From: Malaciobacter molluscorum LMG 25693
Lineage (GTDB): Bacteria; Campylobacterota; Campylobacteria; Campylobacterales; Arcobacteraceae
NCBI RefSeq assembly: GCF_003544935.1
Contig: NZ_CP032098.1
Coordinates: 2,728,001 to 2,792,000 of the forward strand
DNA length: 64,000 nt
Direction of reading: 5' to 3'
Shown: positions 29,894-38,687 of the stretch, in pieces
How positions within the stretch are numbered: position 1 is the stretch's first letter
Layout: each line of letters starts with the position of its first letter
Notes under the pieces: model-generated
Databases searched by the model: none
Told to the model about the DNA's origin: nothing
Seen by the model: only the letters and a program-made list of their open reading frames with translations
Made by a program: the position numbers and the translations under genes

Positions 29894-30972
29894 TGCTATT
29901 TTTTAGATTATCAGCATTTTATTTTTTCTATTTTGCTGCTGTTGGTATTTATGTAATATTTTTACCAAAAGTTTTAAATGATTTAGAATATACAAAATTA
30001 CAAATTGGAATTATTTTTGCTTTAGCTCCATTAATGAAATTTATTACTCCTTTTTTATTCTTAAAACATATAACTCTTAATCAAAATGTTTTCAAACTTG
30101 CATTACTTGGTTCAGTTGTTTGTTCATTATTACTATATATTACGCTTAATAATTTTTATTTATTGATGTTAAATAATGCTATTTTAGGTGCATGTTTAAG
30201 TATGATATTACCTTATCTAGAAGTGATTTCTGTAAAAGATTTAGGTAAAGATAAATATGGTAAATCGAGATTATTTGGTTCTATTGGATTTATGATAATT
30301 ACTTTAGTTCTTGCAAGAGTTTTAAAAGAACCAATAATAGCTATTCATTTTTATCTTTTCGTTAATATATTAACTGTAATATTTGCCTTATCGTTACTTA
30401 AATATGATTCAACATATGAAAAAAAGAATGAAGATACCCAAGAACCTTTTTCATTTATTAAACACTGGACATTTTGGTTAAGTCTTTTTTTAATGCAAAT
30501 AAGTTTTGGAGGTTTTTATAATTTCTTTACTATTTATGAAACATCACATGGAATTGATTTAAAAACAGTATCTTATCTTTGGACTTTTGGAGTTTTATGT
30601 GAAATAGTGATGCTTTATTATCAAGCACCAATTTTACAAAAAAATCTAGTTGGTATAATAAAATTTTGTTTATTAATAACATCTTTTAGATGGTTACTAC
30701 TTTATCTTTTCCCTGATTCACTAGTTATCACATATATAACACAAGGTATTCATGCTTTTTCATTTGCTTTATTTCACAGTGCAGTACTAATGTACCTATA
30801 TTCATTATACGATAATAAAAAACTAGCTCAACAATTTATGTTTGGTGTAGCTTATGGATTAGGTGGTTTTTTAGGTGCATTAATTGCTGGTTACTTATAT
30901 GGAAAGAATCTATTCTTATATTGTAGTATTTTCGCTTTTTTTGCTTTTGTCTCAATTATAAAAAGAAAATAG
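29893..30972 (+). CDS. MFS transporter, HcaT/PPP-like
   Basis: A 359-residue permease of about twelve helices. It resembles the 3-phenylpropionate/nucleoside-type MFS branch: YFFYFAAVGIYVIFLPKVL at the start, SRLFGSIGFM near residue 128 and FWLSLFLMQISFGGFYNFFT near residue 195, with FGVAYGLGGFLGALIAGYL near the C-terminus. Substrate is unknown. It is the last gene of the secG-to-MFS run; the stop is followed by a hairpin and convergent yaaA. Confidence 0.8.
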   Translation: MLFFRLSAFYFFYFAAVGIYVIFLPKVLNDLEYTKLQIGIIFALAPLMKFITPFLFLKHITLNQNVFKLALLGSVVCSLLLYITLNNFYLLMLNNAILGACLSMILPYLEVISVKDLGKDKYGKSRLFGSIGFMIITLVLARVLKEPIIAIHFYLFVNILTVIFALSLLKYDSTYEKKNEDTQEPFSFIKHWTFWLSLFLMQISFGGFYNFFTIYETSHGIDLKTVSYLWTFGVLCEIVMLYYQAPILQKNLVGIIKFCLLITSFRWLLLYLFPDSLVITYITQGIHAFSFALFHSAVLMYLYSLYDNKKLAQQFMFGVAYGLGGFLGALIAGYLYGKNLFLYCSIFAFFAFVSIIKRK

Positions 30973-30987
30973 AGATTTACTCTATTT
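30967..30987. terminator. Convergent stem-loop between MFS gene and yaaA
   Basis: Arms AAATAGAG and CTCTATTT surround a five-base loop at the junction of the two convergent genes and contain both stop regions. The stem is short and there is no long T-run. Confidence 0.45.
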
Positions 30988-31714
30988 CCATTATCAATAA
31001 CTTAATATTCTTTTTTTCTTGGATTTCTGTTAGTTTTAAACCTTCAACATTTGTAGCCATAAATTGGGCAATTGTTTCTATATTATTAATAGCTAGATGT
31101 TTCAATAAGGCCCCTCTATAATATTTTGCCCAATGACTTACAACTTTACCATCTTTTATAAATTTAAACGTTAATACACTTGCTTTTTTTATTTTATAAA
31201 ATTTTTCGTAATAACCTGCTCTTAAATCAATTATCTCTTCACCTAAATATTTATCTAAAGTTTGTGTAAAATTATCTTGATAAAACTTTTCTACATTAAT
31301 ATTAGGAAGTTTTGCACTTTGTTTATATTTATAATCAGGAATTAAATCATCAGCTTTAATTGGACCAAATAGATTTGAAAATAGTATTACATTATTATCT
31401 ATATAATCTTTTTGTTTTTTATCTAAACTATTATACTCTAGTGAATCAAATGCAACACCGTTATACCTTTGAATAGCTTTCATTGTTGGCTTATTTTTCA
31501 AACTTTGTCTATATTTTTCTACTTCATCAAATTTTTTTAAACCAAACCACTTTGACAAATCTTCTAATGATGAATTCTCAATATAATTTTCATAAATATT
31601 AAAAATATATTCTCTTTTATCAAATAACTCTTCTAAAAAGAAATTTTGTTTACAAAAAGGCTCTTTTTGCCCTCCACTATTTTTCGTCTCTGCTGGTGCT
31701 AATAGTATTTTCAT
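30977..31714 (-). CDS. yaaA: YaaA-family (DUF328) peroxide stress protein
   Basis: A 245-residue DUF328/YaaA protein. Diagnostic segments are MKILLAPAETKN at the start, RYNGVAFDSLEYNSL near residue 83, LFGPIKADDLIPDYK near residue 115, IIDLRAGYYEKFYKI and SHWAKYYRGALLKHL. The E. coli protein lowers free iron and limits oxidative DNA damage. The gene is 9 bp after the YchJ-like gene on the same strand, suggesting an operon. Length is normal. Confidence 0.9.
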   Translation of the reverse strand: MKILLAPAETKNSGGQKEPFCKQNFFLEELFDKREYIFNIYENYIENSSLEDLSKWFGLKKFDEVEKYRQSLKNKPTMKAIQRYNGVAFDSLEYNSLDKKQKDYIDNNVILFSNLFGPIKADDLIPDYKYKQSAKLPNINVEKFYQDNFTQTLDKYLGEEIIDLRAGYYEKFYKIKKASVLTFKFIKDGKVVSHWAKYYRGALLKHLAINNIETIAQFMATNVEGLKLTEIQEKKNIKLLIMEIE

Positions 31715-31723
31715 CTATCTCCT

Positions 31724-32134
31724 TTATAAAAAAATTCCATCAATATAATACCATTTGCCATCAACTTTTAGAAATCTACTTTTTTCAGTAAATGAAGCAT
31801 CTAATCCATTTTGTGATAATTTTGCTTTAAAGCTGACAAAACTCTCTTTATTACCATCTTTAAAATCTAATATTGTTAGTCCTTGAAAGTCTGTATATTC
31901 GCAAAAATTATTTATATCACTTAGCCAAGTTTGTCTATTATGAGTAAATTCACAATTATCTTTATGAGTAGTTTCGATAATATAATTTGCATATCCAAGT
32001 GCATATGCACTAAATCTTGAACGCATTAATTCTAATGCAGTTTTTGGTAACTTTCCATCATGAAACTCTTTGCAACACTTTTTGTACTTTTTATCACTTC
32101 CACATATACATTTTGAATTAACAGATATTTCCAA
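31724..32134 (-). CDS. YchJ-like protein with SEC-C zinc motif
   Basis: A 136-residue protein that opens with an SEC-C-type zinc motif, CICGSDKKYKKCC (residues 9-21), followed by an NTF2-like YchJ domain recognised by LMRSRFSAYALGYANYIIETT, TWLSDINNF and FTEKSRFLKVDGKWYYIDG. The family has no assigned function; zinc binding is inferred from the cysteine pattern. It appears to be transcribed with yaaA. Confidence 0.88.
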   Translation of the reverse strand: MEISVNSKCICGSDKKYKKCCKEFHDGKLPKTALELMRSRFSAYALGYANYIIETTHKDNCEFTHNRQTWLSDINNFCEYTDFQGLTILDFKDGNKESFVSFKAKLSQNGLDASFTEKSRFLKVDGKWYYIDGIFL

Positions 32135-32177
32135 ATTTTTCCTTGTGATTTTTTATATATAATTTTATCACAAGTTT

Positions 32178-32212
32178 TTAAAAATTTTACAAAAGCAAAA
32201 GCTTTTGTAAAA
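32178..32212 (-). terminator. Terminator of the comEA-like gene
   Basis: Perfect 12-bp arms TTTTACAAAAGC and GCTTTTGTAAAA enclose an AAAA loop. On the minus strand the stem is followed by TTTTT. It lies 12 bp after the stop of the comEA-like gene. Confidence 0.75.
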
Positions 32213-32223
32213 CTATTTTTTTA

Positions 32224-32460
32224 TTATGATTTAGTTGATTTTTTTATTTTATTAACTAGTTTTTCTCCAAAACCTTTTATTTTTTGTAAATCATCAACAC
32301 TATTTATTTTATTTTTCTTTCTATAATCAATTATAGATTGCGCTTTTTTTTCACCAATTCCTTTTATATTCATCAACTCTTGTTTTGAAACTTTATTAAA
32401 ATCAATTGCTGCAAAAAGCATCACAAAAGAAAGTAGTAAACCTAAAAATATTTTTTTCAT
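32224..32460 (-). CDS. ComEA-like helix-hairpin-helix protein
   Basis: A 78-residue protein with a signal peptide or N-terminal anchor (residues 1-18) and a double helix-hairpin-helix domain: LMNIKGIGEKKAQSIIDYR and LQKIKGFGEKLVNKIKK. This is the compact ComEA form found in many Gram-negative bacteria, where it binds incoming DNA in the periplasm during natural transformation. Other competence genes are not adjacent, so the competence role is inferred from the family only. Own RBS (AGGAG) and terminator. Confidence 0.85.
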   Translation of the reverse strand: MKKIFLGLLLSFVMLFAAIDFNKVSKQELMNIKGIGEKKAQSIIDYRKKNKINSVDDLQKIKGFGEKLVNKIKKSTKS

Positions 32461-32516
32461 TTTGACTCCTAATAAATAATTTTAATTATTATATAAAAAT
32501 AATTTATTATATTATC

Positions 32517-32705
32517 TTAAAGAAGGTCTTTTTTTATTTTTCCTTTTTTATTTTTCTGTTTTTCATATATTTTATTGGAAAAAACTAATTCAAGAGTATA
32601 ATAAGTAACAGGTATAACCATTAAACAAATAAATATTATGTAAACTAAATCTATAATTAATCCTTTTAAATTATCATTATACATTATTATTTTACAATTT
32701 AGCAA
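32517..32705 (-). CDS. Possible small membrane protein
   Basis: An open frame of up to 62 codons with one strong hydrophobic helix (IIDLVYIIFICLMVIPVTYYT) and a Lys-rich C-terminal tail (KNKKGKIKKDLL), the shape of a real single-span inner membrane protein. The start is unclear: ATG at 32705 or the internal ATG at 32684, neither with a good RBS. It lies between two co-oriented or divergent genes and fills an otherwise empty gap. I do not recognise the family. Confidence 0.35.
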   Translation of the reverse strand: MLNCKIIMYNDNLKGLIIDLVYIIFICLMVIPVTYYTLELVFSNKIYEKQKNKKGKIKKDLL

Positions 32706-32745
32706 AAATTATGTATGATATTAATACAACTTTAAAGGATAAATT

Positions 32746-33141
32746 ATGACTCAATCACAATTTCCAATAGAAACAATATCTTCAATAATATCAATTATAA
32801 TTGTTATAGGAATTTTTCTTAAATTCTTTCAATACAAACAAAAACTTGACGTATTAAAAGAACTTGATAGAAGAAAAGATATGTCAAAACTTACACCTGA
32901 AGACAAAACATACATAAAAAGAAATTATAATGAATACAAAGAAAAACAAATAAAAATTGATGCACTTACAAGACTTATATTCCCTATATTTATAACAATA
33001 GCTGCTATTTTATTTTTCTTTCTTCCACTTGAAAAAACATTAATACACTTAAATGTTATTATTGTTCTATATATCTATTTACAAATTCATAGAATACATA
33101 CAAGAAATTTTGCTAAATTCCTAGAAGAGTTAAGTAGTTAA
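32746..33141 (+). CDS. Unknown three-helix membrane protein
   Basis: A 131-residue protein with an N-terminal helix (residues about 10-27), a charged cytoplasmic stretch rich in Lys and Asp (DRRKDMSKLTPEDKTYIKRN), and two more helices (about 78-95 and 99-118). I know no named family for it. RBS AAAGGA precedes the ATG. Its 3' end overlaps the convergent DUF695-like gene by 12 bp. Confidence 0.7.
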   Translation: MTQSQFPIETISSIISIIIVIGIFLKFFQYKQKLDVLKELDRRKDMSKLTPEDKTYIKRNYNEYKEKQIKIDALTRLIFPIFITIAAILFFFLPLEKTLIHLNVIIVLYIYLQIHRIHTRNFAKFLEELSS

Positions 33142-33531
33142 AAGTTTCTTATATGTTTTAAAATCATCTTTATTATATATTTCAAATTCAACGGGATATA
33201 AACTATTTGATTTTAAATATGATATACAATCATAAATGCAAGATTGAATATCTTCACAATATATATAAAATTTCATATCACCCTCAACTATATCTACTGC
33301 AGCTAGAAGAAGTTTCTTATCTTCTTCTAATTTTTTTAAATGATTTTGTTCAAAACTAGTAAAAAAAGCTAAACATGCAGGATCAGGAAACATAATATCA
33401 TCAGCAATATGATATTTATGTTTTATTACTAACAAATTTTTCATAGAAATCATATCTTTTGCATTTAAATGCTGTCTTATTCTCAACATTTGATTTATAT
33501 TTGAAGTATATTTTAATTGCCAATTATCCAT
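33130..33531 (-). CDS. DUF695-like protein
   Basis: A 133-residue soluble protein beginning with a WQLKY motif and carrying KKLLLAAVDIVEGDMKFYIY near residue 83 and PVEFEIYNKDDFKTYKKLL at the end. This general pattern resembles DUF695, whose function is unknown. The match is by eye and moderate. It is 3 bp downstream of ung on the same strand and is probably co-transcribed with it. Confidence 0.6.
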   Translation of the reverse strand: MDNWQLKYTSNINQMLRIRQHLNAKDMISMKNLLVIKHKYHIADDIMFPDPACLAFFTSFEQNHLKKLEEDKKLLLAAVDIVEGDMKFYIYCEDIQSCIYDCISYLKSNSLYPVEFEIYNKDDFKTYKKLLTT

Positions 33532-33534
33532 ATA

Positions 33535-34185
33535 TTACCAATCTATAGTATTTTTATTTATTGATTTTAATATCTCATTTGTTTGACTAAAATGTTTACA
33601 TCCAAAAAAACCTCTATAAGCAGACAATGGACTTGGATGTACTGAAGTTAAAATATGATGTCTTTTTTCATCAATTAATTTTGATTTTGAAATTGCAGGA
33701 GTTCCCCATAGTAAAAAAATTATATTATCGCAGTTATCATTTATATTTTTAATAATATTATCTGTAAAAATTTCCCAACCTAATTTATGATGAGATTTTG
33801 GCTTTGATTTTTCTACTGTTAAAATAGTATTTAATAATAATACTCCTTGTTTTGCCCAAGAAGTTAAATCTCCATCTTCACAACTTGATTTTTTTTGTAG
33901 ATCTTGATTTATCTCTTTTAATATATTTACCATTGAAGGAGGATTTTTAATCTGTTTTGGTGTAGAAAAAGCTAGCCCTTGTGCTTGACCTTCTCCATGA
34001 TAAGGGTCTTGCCCTAAAATAACAACTTTTAAATCTTCTAAAGAAGTAAGTTCGAATGCTCTAAAAATATTTTCATATTTAGGATAAATAATTGAAGTTT
34101 TATACTTTTGTTTAATATCTAACATTAACTTTTTAAAGTAATCTTTTTTCTTTTCATCTTCTATTATCTGTTTCCAATTATTCAT
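33535..34185 (-). CDS. ung: Uracil-DNA glycosylase
   Basis: A 216-residue family 1 UNG. The catalytic water-activating motif is ILGQDPYHGEGQAQGLAFS with Asp60; LLLNTILTVEKSKPKSH, FLLWGTPAISK and the DNA-intercalation motif SVHPSPLSAYRGFFGC follow in order. It removes uracil from DNA in base excision repair. Length and motif order are standard. It is divergent from the LemA gene. Confidence 0.97.
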   Translation of the reverse strand: MNNWKQIIEDEKKKDYFKKLMLDIKQKYKTSIIYPKYENIFRAFELTSLEDLKVVILGQDPYHGEGQAQGLAFSTPKQIKNPPSMVNILKEINQDLQKKSSCEDGDLTSWAKQGVLLLNTILTVEKSKPKSHHKLGWEIFTDNIIKNINDNCDNIIFLLWGTPAISKSKLIDEKRHHILTSVHPSPLSAYRGFFGCKHFSQTNEILKSINKNTIDW

Positions 34186-34268
34186 TTTATTCCTTAAAAT
34201 TAAATATTCATTTTTTATTAATTAAAATTTCAATACTATATCACAATTAAAAAAAATGAAGGTTAAAA

Positions 34269-34859
34269 ATGAGATCAATTTTTATTACAATTGGTATAAT
34301 AGTTTTAGCATTTATTATACTGATTACTACAAATATAAATAATATACCAAAACTTGATGAAAATGTTAATGCTGCATGGTCACAAGTTCAAAATCAATAT
34401 AAAAGAAGAGCAGATTTAATTCCAAACTTAGTAGCTACAGTAAAAGGATATGCTAAGCATGAAAAATCTACTTTAGAAGAAGTTACTAAAGCAAGGGCAA
34501 GTGTAGGTAAAATAAATATTTCAGAAAACATGCTTTCAAATGCTCAACAGTTTGAACAATTTCAGAAAGCACAAGGTGCATTAAGTTCTGCTCTTTCAAG
34601 ACTTATGATAGTAGTTGAAAAATATCCACAATTAAAAGCTGATAAAAACTTTCTTGCTTTACAATCACAACTTGAAGGTACAGAAAATAGAATCTCAGTT
34701 GCTAGAAGGGATTATATTCAAACAGTAAAAAAGTATAATACTGAATTAAGAACTTATCCTGGAAAGATTGTTGCTGCAATAATATATCCAGAAGCAAAAG
34801 TAAAACAAAACTTTACTGCATCTTTACAAGATCAAGAGACACCAAAAGTAAACTTCTAA
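34269..34859 (+). CDS. LemA family protein
   Basis: A 196-residue LemA protein: one N-terminal membrane helix (residues 3-22), then a helical periplasmic domain with VNAAWSQVQNQYKRRADLIPN, TVKGYAKHEKSTLEEVTKAR and ISVARRDYIQTVKKYNTELR. The family function is unsettled, but lemA is commonly followed by TPM-domain genes, as here: the next gene starts one base after the stop. Together they suggest a small membrane protease or envelope stress module. Confidence 0.9.
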   Translation: MRSIFITIGIIVLAFIILITTNINNIPKLDENVNAAWSQVQNQYKRRADLIPNLVATVKGYAKHEKSTLEEVTKARASVGKINISENMLSNAQQFEQFQKAQGALSSALSRLMIVVEKYPQLKADKNFLALQSQLEGTENRISVARRDYIQTVKKYNTELRTYPGKIVAAIIYPEAKVKQNFTASLQDQETPKVNF

Positions 34860-34860
34860 G

Positions 34861-35742
34861 ATGAAAAAGTTTATTTTTATAGTTGTATCACTTTTTTTAT
34901 TTAATCTGTCTGTCTTTGCACAACCAGATTTTCCCAAACTTACAGGAAGAGTAGTTGATAATGCAAATTTATTAACTACTTCACAAAAACAAAATTTATC
35001 ATCTATTTTAAAGAAACAAGAAGATGAAACTTCTAATCAAATTGTTGTAGTTACTTTAAAAAATCTAAATGGCTATGATATTGCTGACTATGGTTATCAA
35101 CTTGGAAGATACTGGAAAATTGGACAAAAAGATAAAAATAATGGTGTATTATTAATAGTATCACTTGAAGATAGGAAAGTAAGAATTGAAGTTGGATATG
35201 GATTAGAGGGTACATTAACAGATAAAATTTCATATGAAATAATTGAATATACTCTAAAACCAGAATTTAAAAAAGGCAATTATTATAAAGGAATTTTAGG
35301 GGCTGTTAATTCTATTATAAAAAGTATAAAAGGCGAGTACAAATCAGTTTCAAATAGCAGTTATAAATCCTCTTTTAGTTTTTTAGGATATATTAATCAT
35401 CTTCTTTCTAAAATTCCTGATGGTGCTTTAGGAATTTTAGCTTTTATTATTTTTATGTTTATTCCAAGAATTATAAAATTAATTGGGTTTTCCATAATAT
35501 TTGGATTTTTATTTGGTCTTGTTTTTCTTACTATATTTCGAAGTGTTATTGCTTTTTTATGTGTTTTCTTTATTTCAACTATTCTAATTTTTATAAAAAT
35601 GAAAAATAGCAATACAAGTAGTGAATCATGGAACAATTCAAGTTCTTCATTTAGTAGTGGTTCTTCAAGTTTTAGTAGTAGCTCAAGCTTTAGCGGTGGA
35701 GGCGGAAGCTTTGGTGGCGGTGGAGCCAGTGGGAGTTGGTAA
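34861..35742 (+). CDS. Secreted TPM-domain membrane protein (YgcG-like)
   Basis: A 293-residue protein with a signal peptide (residues 1-20), a TPM domain at about residues 24-150 (VVDNANLLTTSQKQNLSSIL, NGVLLIVSLEDRKVRIEVG, EGTLTDKISYEIIE), two to three membrane helices near residues 185-240, and a low-complexity Ser/Gly tail (FSGGGGSFGGGGASGSW). This is the typical YgcG/TPM architecture. The TPM domain of a plant relative is a phosphatase, but bacterial roles are unknown. It overlaps the next TPM-like gene through TAATG. Confidence 0.88.
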   Translation: MKKFIFIVVSLFLFNLSVFAQPDFPKLTGRVVDNANLLTTSQKQNLSSILKKQEDETSNQIVVVTLKNLNGYDIADYGYQLGRYWKIGQKDKNNGVLLIVSLEDRKVRIEVGYGLEGTLTDKISYEIIEYTLKPEFKKGNYYKGILGAVNSIIKSIKGEYKSVSNSSYKSSFSFLGYINHLLSKIPDGALGILAFIIFMFIPRIIKLIGFSIIFGFLFGLVFLTIFRSVIAFLCVFFISTILIFIKMKNSNTSSESWNNSSSSFSSGSSSFSSSSSFSGGGGSFGGGGASGSW

Positions 35743-36353
35743 TGTATATAAATGAAAATGAAAAAAATCTAATCTCAAAAGAGATTGAAAATTTAGAGAA
35801 AAAAAGTTCAGTAGAACTAGTTGCAGTTATTGCAAAAAAATCATCAAATTATAAATATGAAGGATTATTAGTATCTTTGGCAATTACAGCCTTAATGTCA
35901 ATAATTGCTATATTTTTACAGATGAATAACAAAATCTTTTTTCAATTGCAAATATTAACTTTTACTCTTAGTTATTTATTGATATATAGATTTGAGAATA
36001 TTACTTTACTATTTTTAAGTAAAAAATATAAACAAGAAAAAGCTTCAAATAAAGCAAAAAGAGAATTTAATTTTTTAGGTATAAATAATACAAAAACTAA
36101 ACAAGGTATAATGTTTTATGTATCAATTGATGAAAAATATGTAAAAATTATAACAGATGAACAGATACAAAAGAAAATTCCAAATGAATATTGGCAAGAT
36201 ATTATTAATACCTTTATTATTGATATAAAAAATAATCAATTTTCAAAAGGCTATTTAAATGCAATAAAATCTTCTTCAAATAGATTAATTACTGATTTCC
36301 CTATACAAAAAAATGATATAAATGAACTTAGTAATGAGGTTATAGAATTATGA
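35742..36353 (+). CDS. Second TPM-domain-like membrane protein
   Basis: A 203-residue protein with a short N-terminal part of a TPM domain (residues about 3-30, SSVELVAVIAKKS), two membrane helices (about 42-62 and 66-84), and the rest of the TPM fold after them (KTKQGIMFYVSIDEKYVKII, VPNEYWQDI-like segment). The ATG at 35742 overlaps the upstream stop and is preferred to a TTG at 35736. Pairs of TPM genes after lemA are common. Function unknown. It overlaps the Gph-like gene through ATGA. Confidence 0.75.
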   Translation: MYINENEKNLISKEIENLEKKSSVELVAVIAKKSSNYKYEGLLVSLAITALMSIIAIFLQMNNKIFFQLQILTFTLSYLLIYRFENITLLFLSKKYKQEKASNKAKREFNFLGINNTKTKQGIMFYVSIDEKYVKIITDEQIQKKIPNEYWQDIINTFIIDIKNNQFSKGYLNAIKSSSNRLITDFPIQKNDINELSNEVIEL

Positions 36354-37003
36354 AAAAACAAAAAGCAATTATTTTTGATTTAGATGGAACATTAATTGAC
36401 TCTGTTTTAGATATTGCGCTATGCATGAATAAAGTTCTGCAAGAACTAAATTTACCAACATATAAAATAGAAGAATACAACTATTTTCTTGGTGGTGGAG
36501 TTGATGTATTAGTAGATAATGTTTTAAAAAATCCATCATTAAAAATAAAAGATATTGTTATACAAAGATTTAAAGAAGTGTATGATTTAGCTATTCACTC
36601 AAATACTAAACCTTATGAAGGAATTTATGAATTGTTAGATGAATTGGAAAAATTAGATTTTAAAATTGCAGTTTTGTCAAATAAACCTCACAAATTTACA
36701 ATTAATTATATAAATACTCTTTTTAATAAATACAATTTTATTGAAGTTCATGGACAAAAAGATGATAGACCTAAAAAACCCCATCCTGCAGGGGCATTAT
36801 TAATATCTAAAAATCTAAATATCCCATGTGAAGATATATATTTTGTAGGAGATACTAAAGTTGATATGCAAACAGCATCAAATGCAAATATGATTTCAAT
36901 TGGTGTATTATGGGGATTTAGAGATGAAAAAGAATTGAAAGAACATAAGGCTAACTTTATTGTAGAAAAGCCACTAGATATTTTAAATATCGTAAAAAAT
37001 TAA
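36350..37003 (+). CDS. gph: HAD-family phosphoglycolate phosphatase-like protein
   Basis: A 217-residue HAD hydrolase with all four motifs: the nucleophile IIFDLDGTLIDS (Asp9 region), VLSNKPH for motif II, the Lys in PKKPHPAG, and the acidic motif FVGDTKVDMQTA. The cap domain between motifs I and II is of the helical type seen in Gph and PpaX. The family removes phosphate from 2-phosphoglycolate, formed in DNA repair or oxygenation, but related enzymes act on pyrophosphate or sugar phosphates. It is coupled to the TPM-like gene through a 4-base overlap. Confidence 0.85.
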   Translation: MKKQKAIIFDLDGTLIDSVLDIALCMNKVLQELNLPTYKIEEYNYFLGGGVDVLVDNVLKNPSLKIKDIVIQRFKEVYDLAIHSNTKPYEGIYELLDELEKLDFKIAVLSNKPHKFTINYINTLFNKYNFIEVHGQKDDRPKKPHPAGALLISKNLNIPCEDIYFVGDTKVDMQTASNANMISIGVLWGFRDEKELKEHKANFIVEKPLDILNIVKN

Positions 37004-37040
37004 TTTTAAGTTAGAATAAAAATTTTAATCTTAAAGAAAG

Positions 37041-37054
37041 GTTGCATACGCAAC
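37041..37054 (+). promoter_or_regulatory. Palindromic operator upstream of marR
   Basis: GTTGC and GCAAC arms around ATAC form an inverted repeat 25 bp before the MarR gene. TTGC-N-GCAA palindromes are typical MarR-family sites, so autoregulation is likely. Confidence 0.65.
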
Positions 37055-37056
37055 TA

Positions 37057-37068
37057 TTCTATATAGAA
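37057..37068 (+). promoter_or_regulatory. Second palindrome upstream of marR
   Basis: TTCTATATAGAA is a perfect 12-bp palindrome two bases after the GTTGC palindrome and 10 bp before the MarR start. It could be part of the promoter -10 region or a second regulator half. Confidence 0.4.
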
Positions 37069-37078
37069 AAGGATTTTT

Positions 37079-37501
37079 ATGACTGAAGAATTAAATAAAT
37101 CAATTGGCTTTAAAATAAACCAAATTGCAAGTAAAATAAATCAACAATTTAATTATATTCTACAAGATTATAATATTGCACTAGAACAAAGAGTAACTTT
37201 GGAAATAATTAGTGCAGATAAAAATATAACACAAACTAAAATATCAACCATTTTAGGAAAAGATAAAACTACAATTTGCAGAGCACTTAACTCACTAGAA
37301 AAGAAGGGCTTCATTATAAAAGAAGAGAATAAAGAGGATAAAAGAGTAAATATTATTAAACTAACACAAAAAGCATATAAAGTATTAAAAGATACAGAAG
37401 ATATTATTCAAAATTATAGAAATGTATTATCTTCAAATTTAAAAGAAGAAGAGATCACTACTCTTTTTAAGATTTTAGAAAAAATAAGTATTAAAATATA
37501 A
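37079..37501 (+). CDS. MarR family transcriptional regulator
   Basis: A 140-residue winged-helix regulator. The recognition region is TQTKISTILGKDKTTICRAL (residues about 56-75), followed by LEKKGFIIKEENKEDKRVN, the wing with the conserved DKR. MarR proteins act as dimers and are released by small phenolic or oxidant ligands. The transporter gene 9 bp downstream is the likely target, together with its own promoter. Confidence 0.88.
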   Translation: MTEELNKSIGFKINQIASKINQQFNYILQDYNIALEQRVTLEIISADKNITQTKISTILGKDKTTICRALNSLEKKGFIIKEENKEDKRVNIIKLTQKAYKVLKDTEDIIQNYRNVLSSNLKEEEITTLFKILEKISIKI

Positions 37502-37510
37502 AGGAAGATT

Positions 37511-38668
37511 TTGAAAAAATCAGTAAATCATATATATCTAATTATATTATTAGCAATATTATCGTCAGTTGCACCAATTGCAATAGACACTTATATACCA
37601 TCAATACCAAATATAGCAGAATATTTTCATGTAGGTATTGAAAAAATAGAATTAACTTTATCTATATTTTTAATAGGATTTTCTATTGGACAAATTTTCG
37701 GAGGTACTTTTTCAGATAGAATAGGAAGAAGAAAATCTTCAATTATTGGTCTTGTAGGATTTAGTATTTTTAGTTTTCTAATTATATTAAGTGAAAATGT
37801 AATTCAATTATGGGTATTTAGATTTTTTGAAGCCTTTTTTGGTGGATTTGTTGTAGTAAATTCAAATGCAATTGTAAGAGATATGTTTCATGGAAAAGAA
37901 GCTGCAAAGATTTTCTCACTTATTGGAACAGTAAGAAGTATTGCTCCATTAGCTGCTCCTGCAATTGGTGCATTTATTATTCATTTTTATTCATGGAAAT
38001 ATGTTTTTCTATTTTTATGTGGTTACTCTTTATTTATTGCATTTATTGTTTTTAAAACATTAAAAGAGACATTTACATATACCAAACAAAATGTTATAGA
38101 ATCATATAAAACTGTACTTAAAAATAAAATGGCAATGAAAGCTATGCTTGTTCTTGCATTGGGATTTTCTGGTTTTTTTATACTTATTTCTAAATCATCA
38201 TTTATTTATATTGAATATTTTAACATTCCAACTGACTATTTCCCTTTCTTTTTTGGTTTGAACTTTATTATTCTTGTGATAATGATTAGAGTTAATGTGT
38301 TAATGCTTAAATATTTTACACAATTAGATTTAATAAAAATTGCACTGATTATACAAATTATAGCAGGAACTCTATTTGCATATTTTTCTAATAGTATAAC
38401 TTTAATTCCTTCTATGGTTTTAATAGCTACTTATATGAGTATGATGGCATTTGTATTTGGTAATAGTATGGCTTTGGCGATGGAACATTTTTCAAAAAAT
38501 GCAGGGGTTGCATCATCAGTAATTGGAGTATTACAGTTTGGTTTTGGAGCAATTATTTCTTCAATAGTATTATTATTTCAAACAAAAACATTTATGCCTA
38601 TTGGTATGAGTATTGCAGTTATATCTTTTATCGCATTTTTTATAATTAGAACATACAAGAATAAGTAA
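37511..38668 (+). CDS. Bcr/CflA-type drug efflux MFS transporter
   Basis: A 385-residue drug/H+ antiporter with about twelve helices. The Bcr/CflA pattern is seen in SVAPIAIDTYIPSIPNIAEY (residues about 20-39) and the MFS loop GQIFGGTFSDRIGRRKSS. It starts at TTG 37511 with a strong RBS AAGGAAG four bases before it; no ATG nearby gives a full first helix. The MarR regulator directly upstream fits an inducible efflux operon. Substrate range is unknown. Confidence 0.88.
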   Translation: MKKSVNHIYLIILLAILSSVAPIAIDTYIPSIPNIAEYFHVGIEKIELTLSIFLIGFSIGQIFGGTFSDRIGRRKSSIIGLVGFSIFSFLIILSENVIQLWVFRFFEAFFGGFVVVNSNAIVRDMFHGKEAAKIFSLIGTVRSIAPLAAPAIGAFIIHFYSWKYVFLFLCGYSLFIAFIVFKTLKETFTYTKQNVIESYKTVLKNKMAMKAMLVLALGFSGFFILISKSSFIYIEYFNIPTDYFPFFFGLNFIILVIMIRVNVLMLKYFTQLDLIKIALIIQIIAGTLFAYFSNSITLIPSMVLIATYMSMMAFVFGNSMALAMEHFSKNAGVASSVIGVLQFGFGAIISSIVLLFQTKTFMPIGMSIAVISFIAFFIIRTYKNK

Positions 38669-38687
38669 AGATATTCTTTACTTATTC
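38659..38687. terminator. Bidirectional terminator
   Basis: Perfect 13-bp arms GAATAAGTAAAGA and TCTTTACTTATTC with a 3-base loop contain the stop codons of the convergent transporter and 132-residue genes. Confidence 0.7.
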
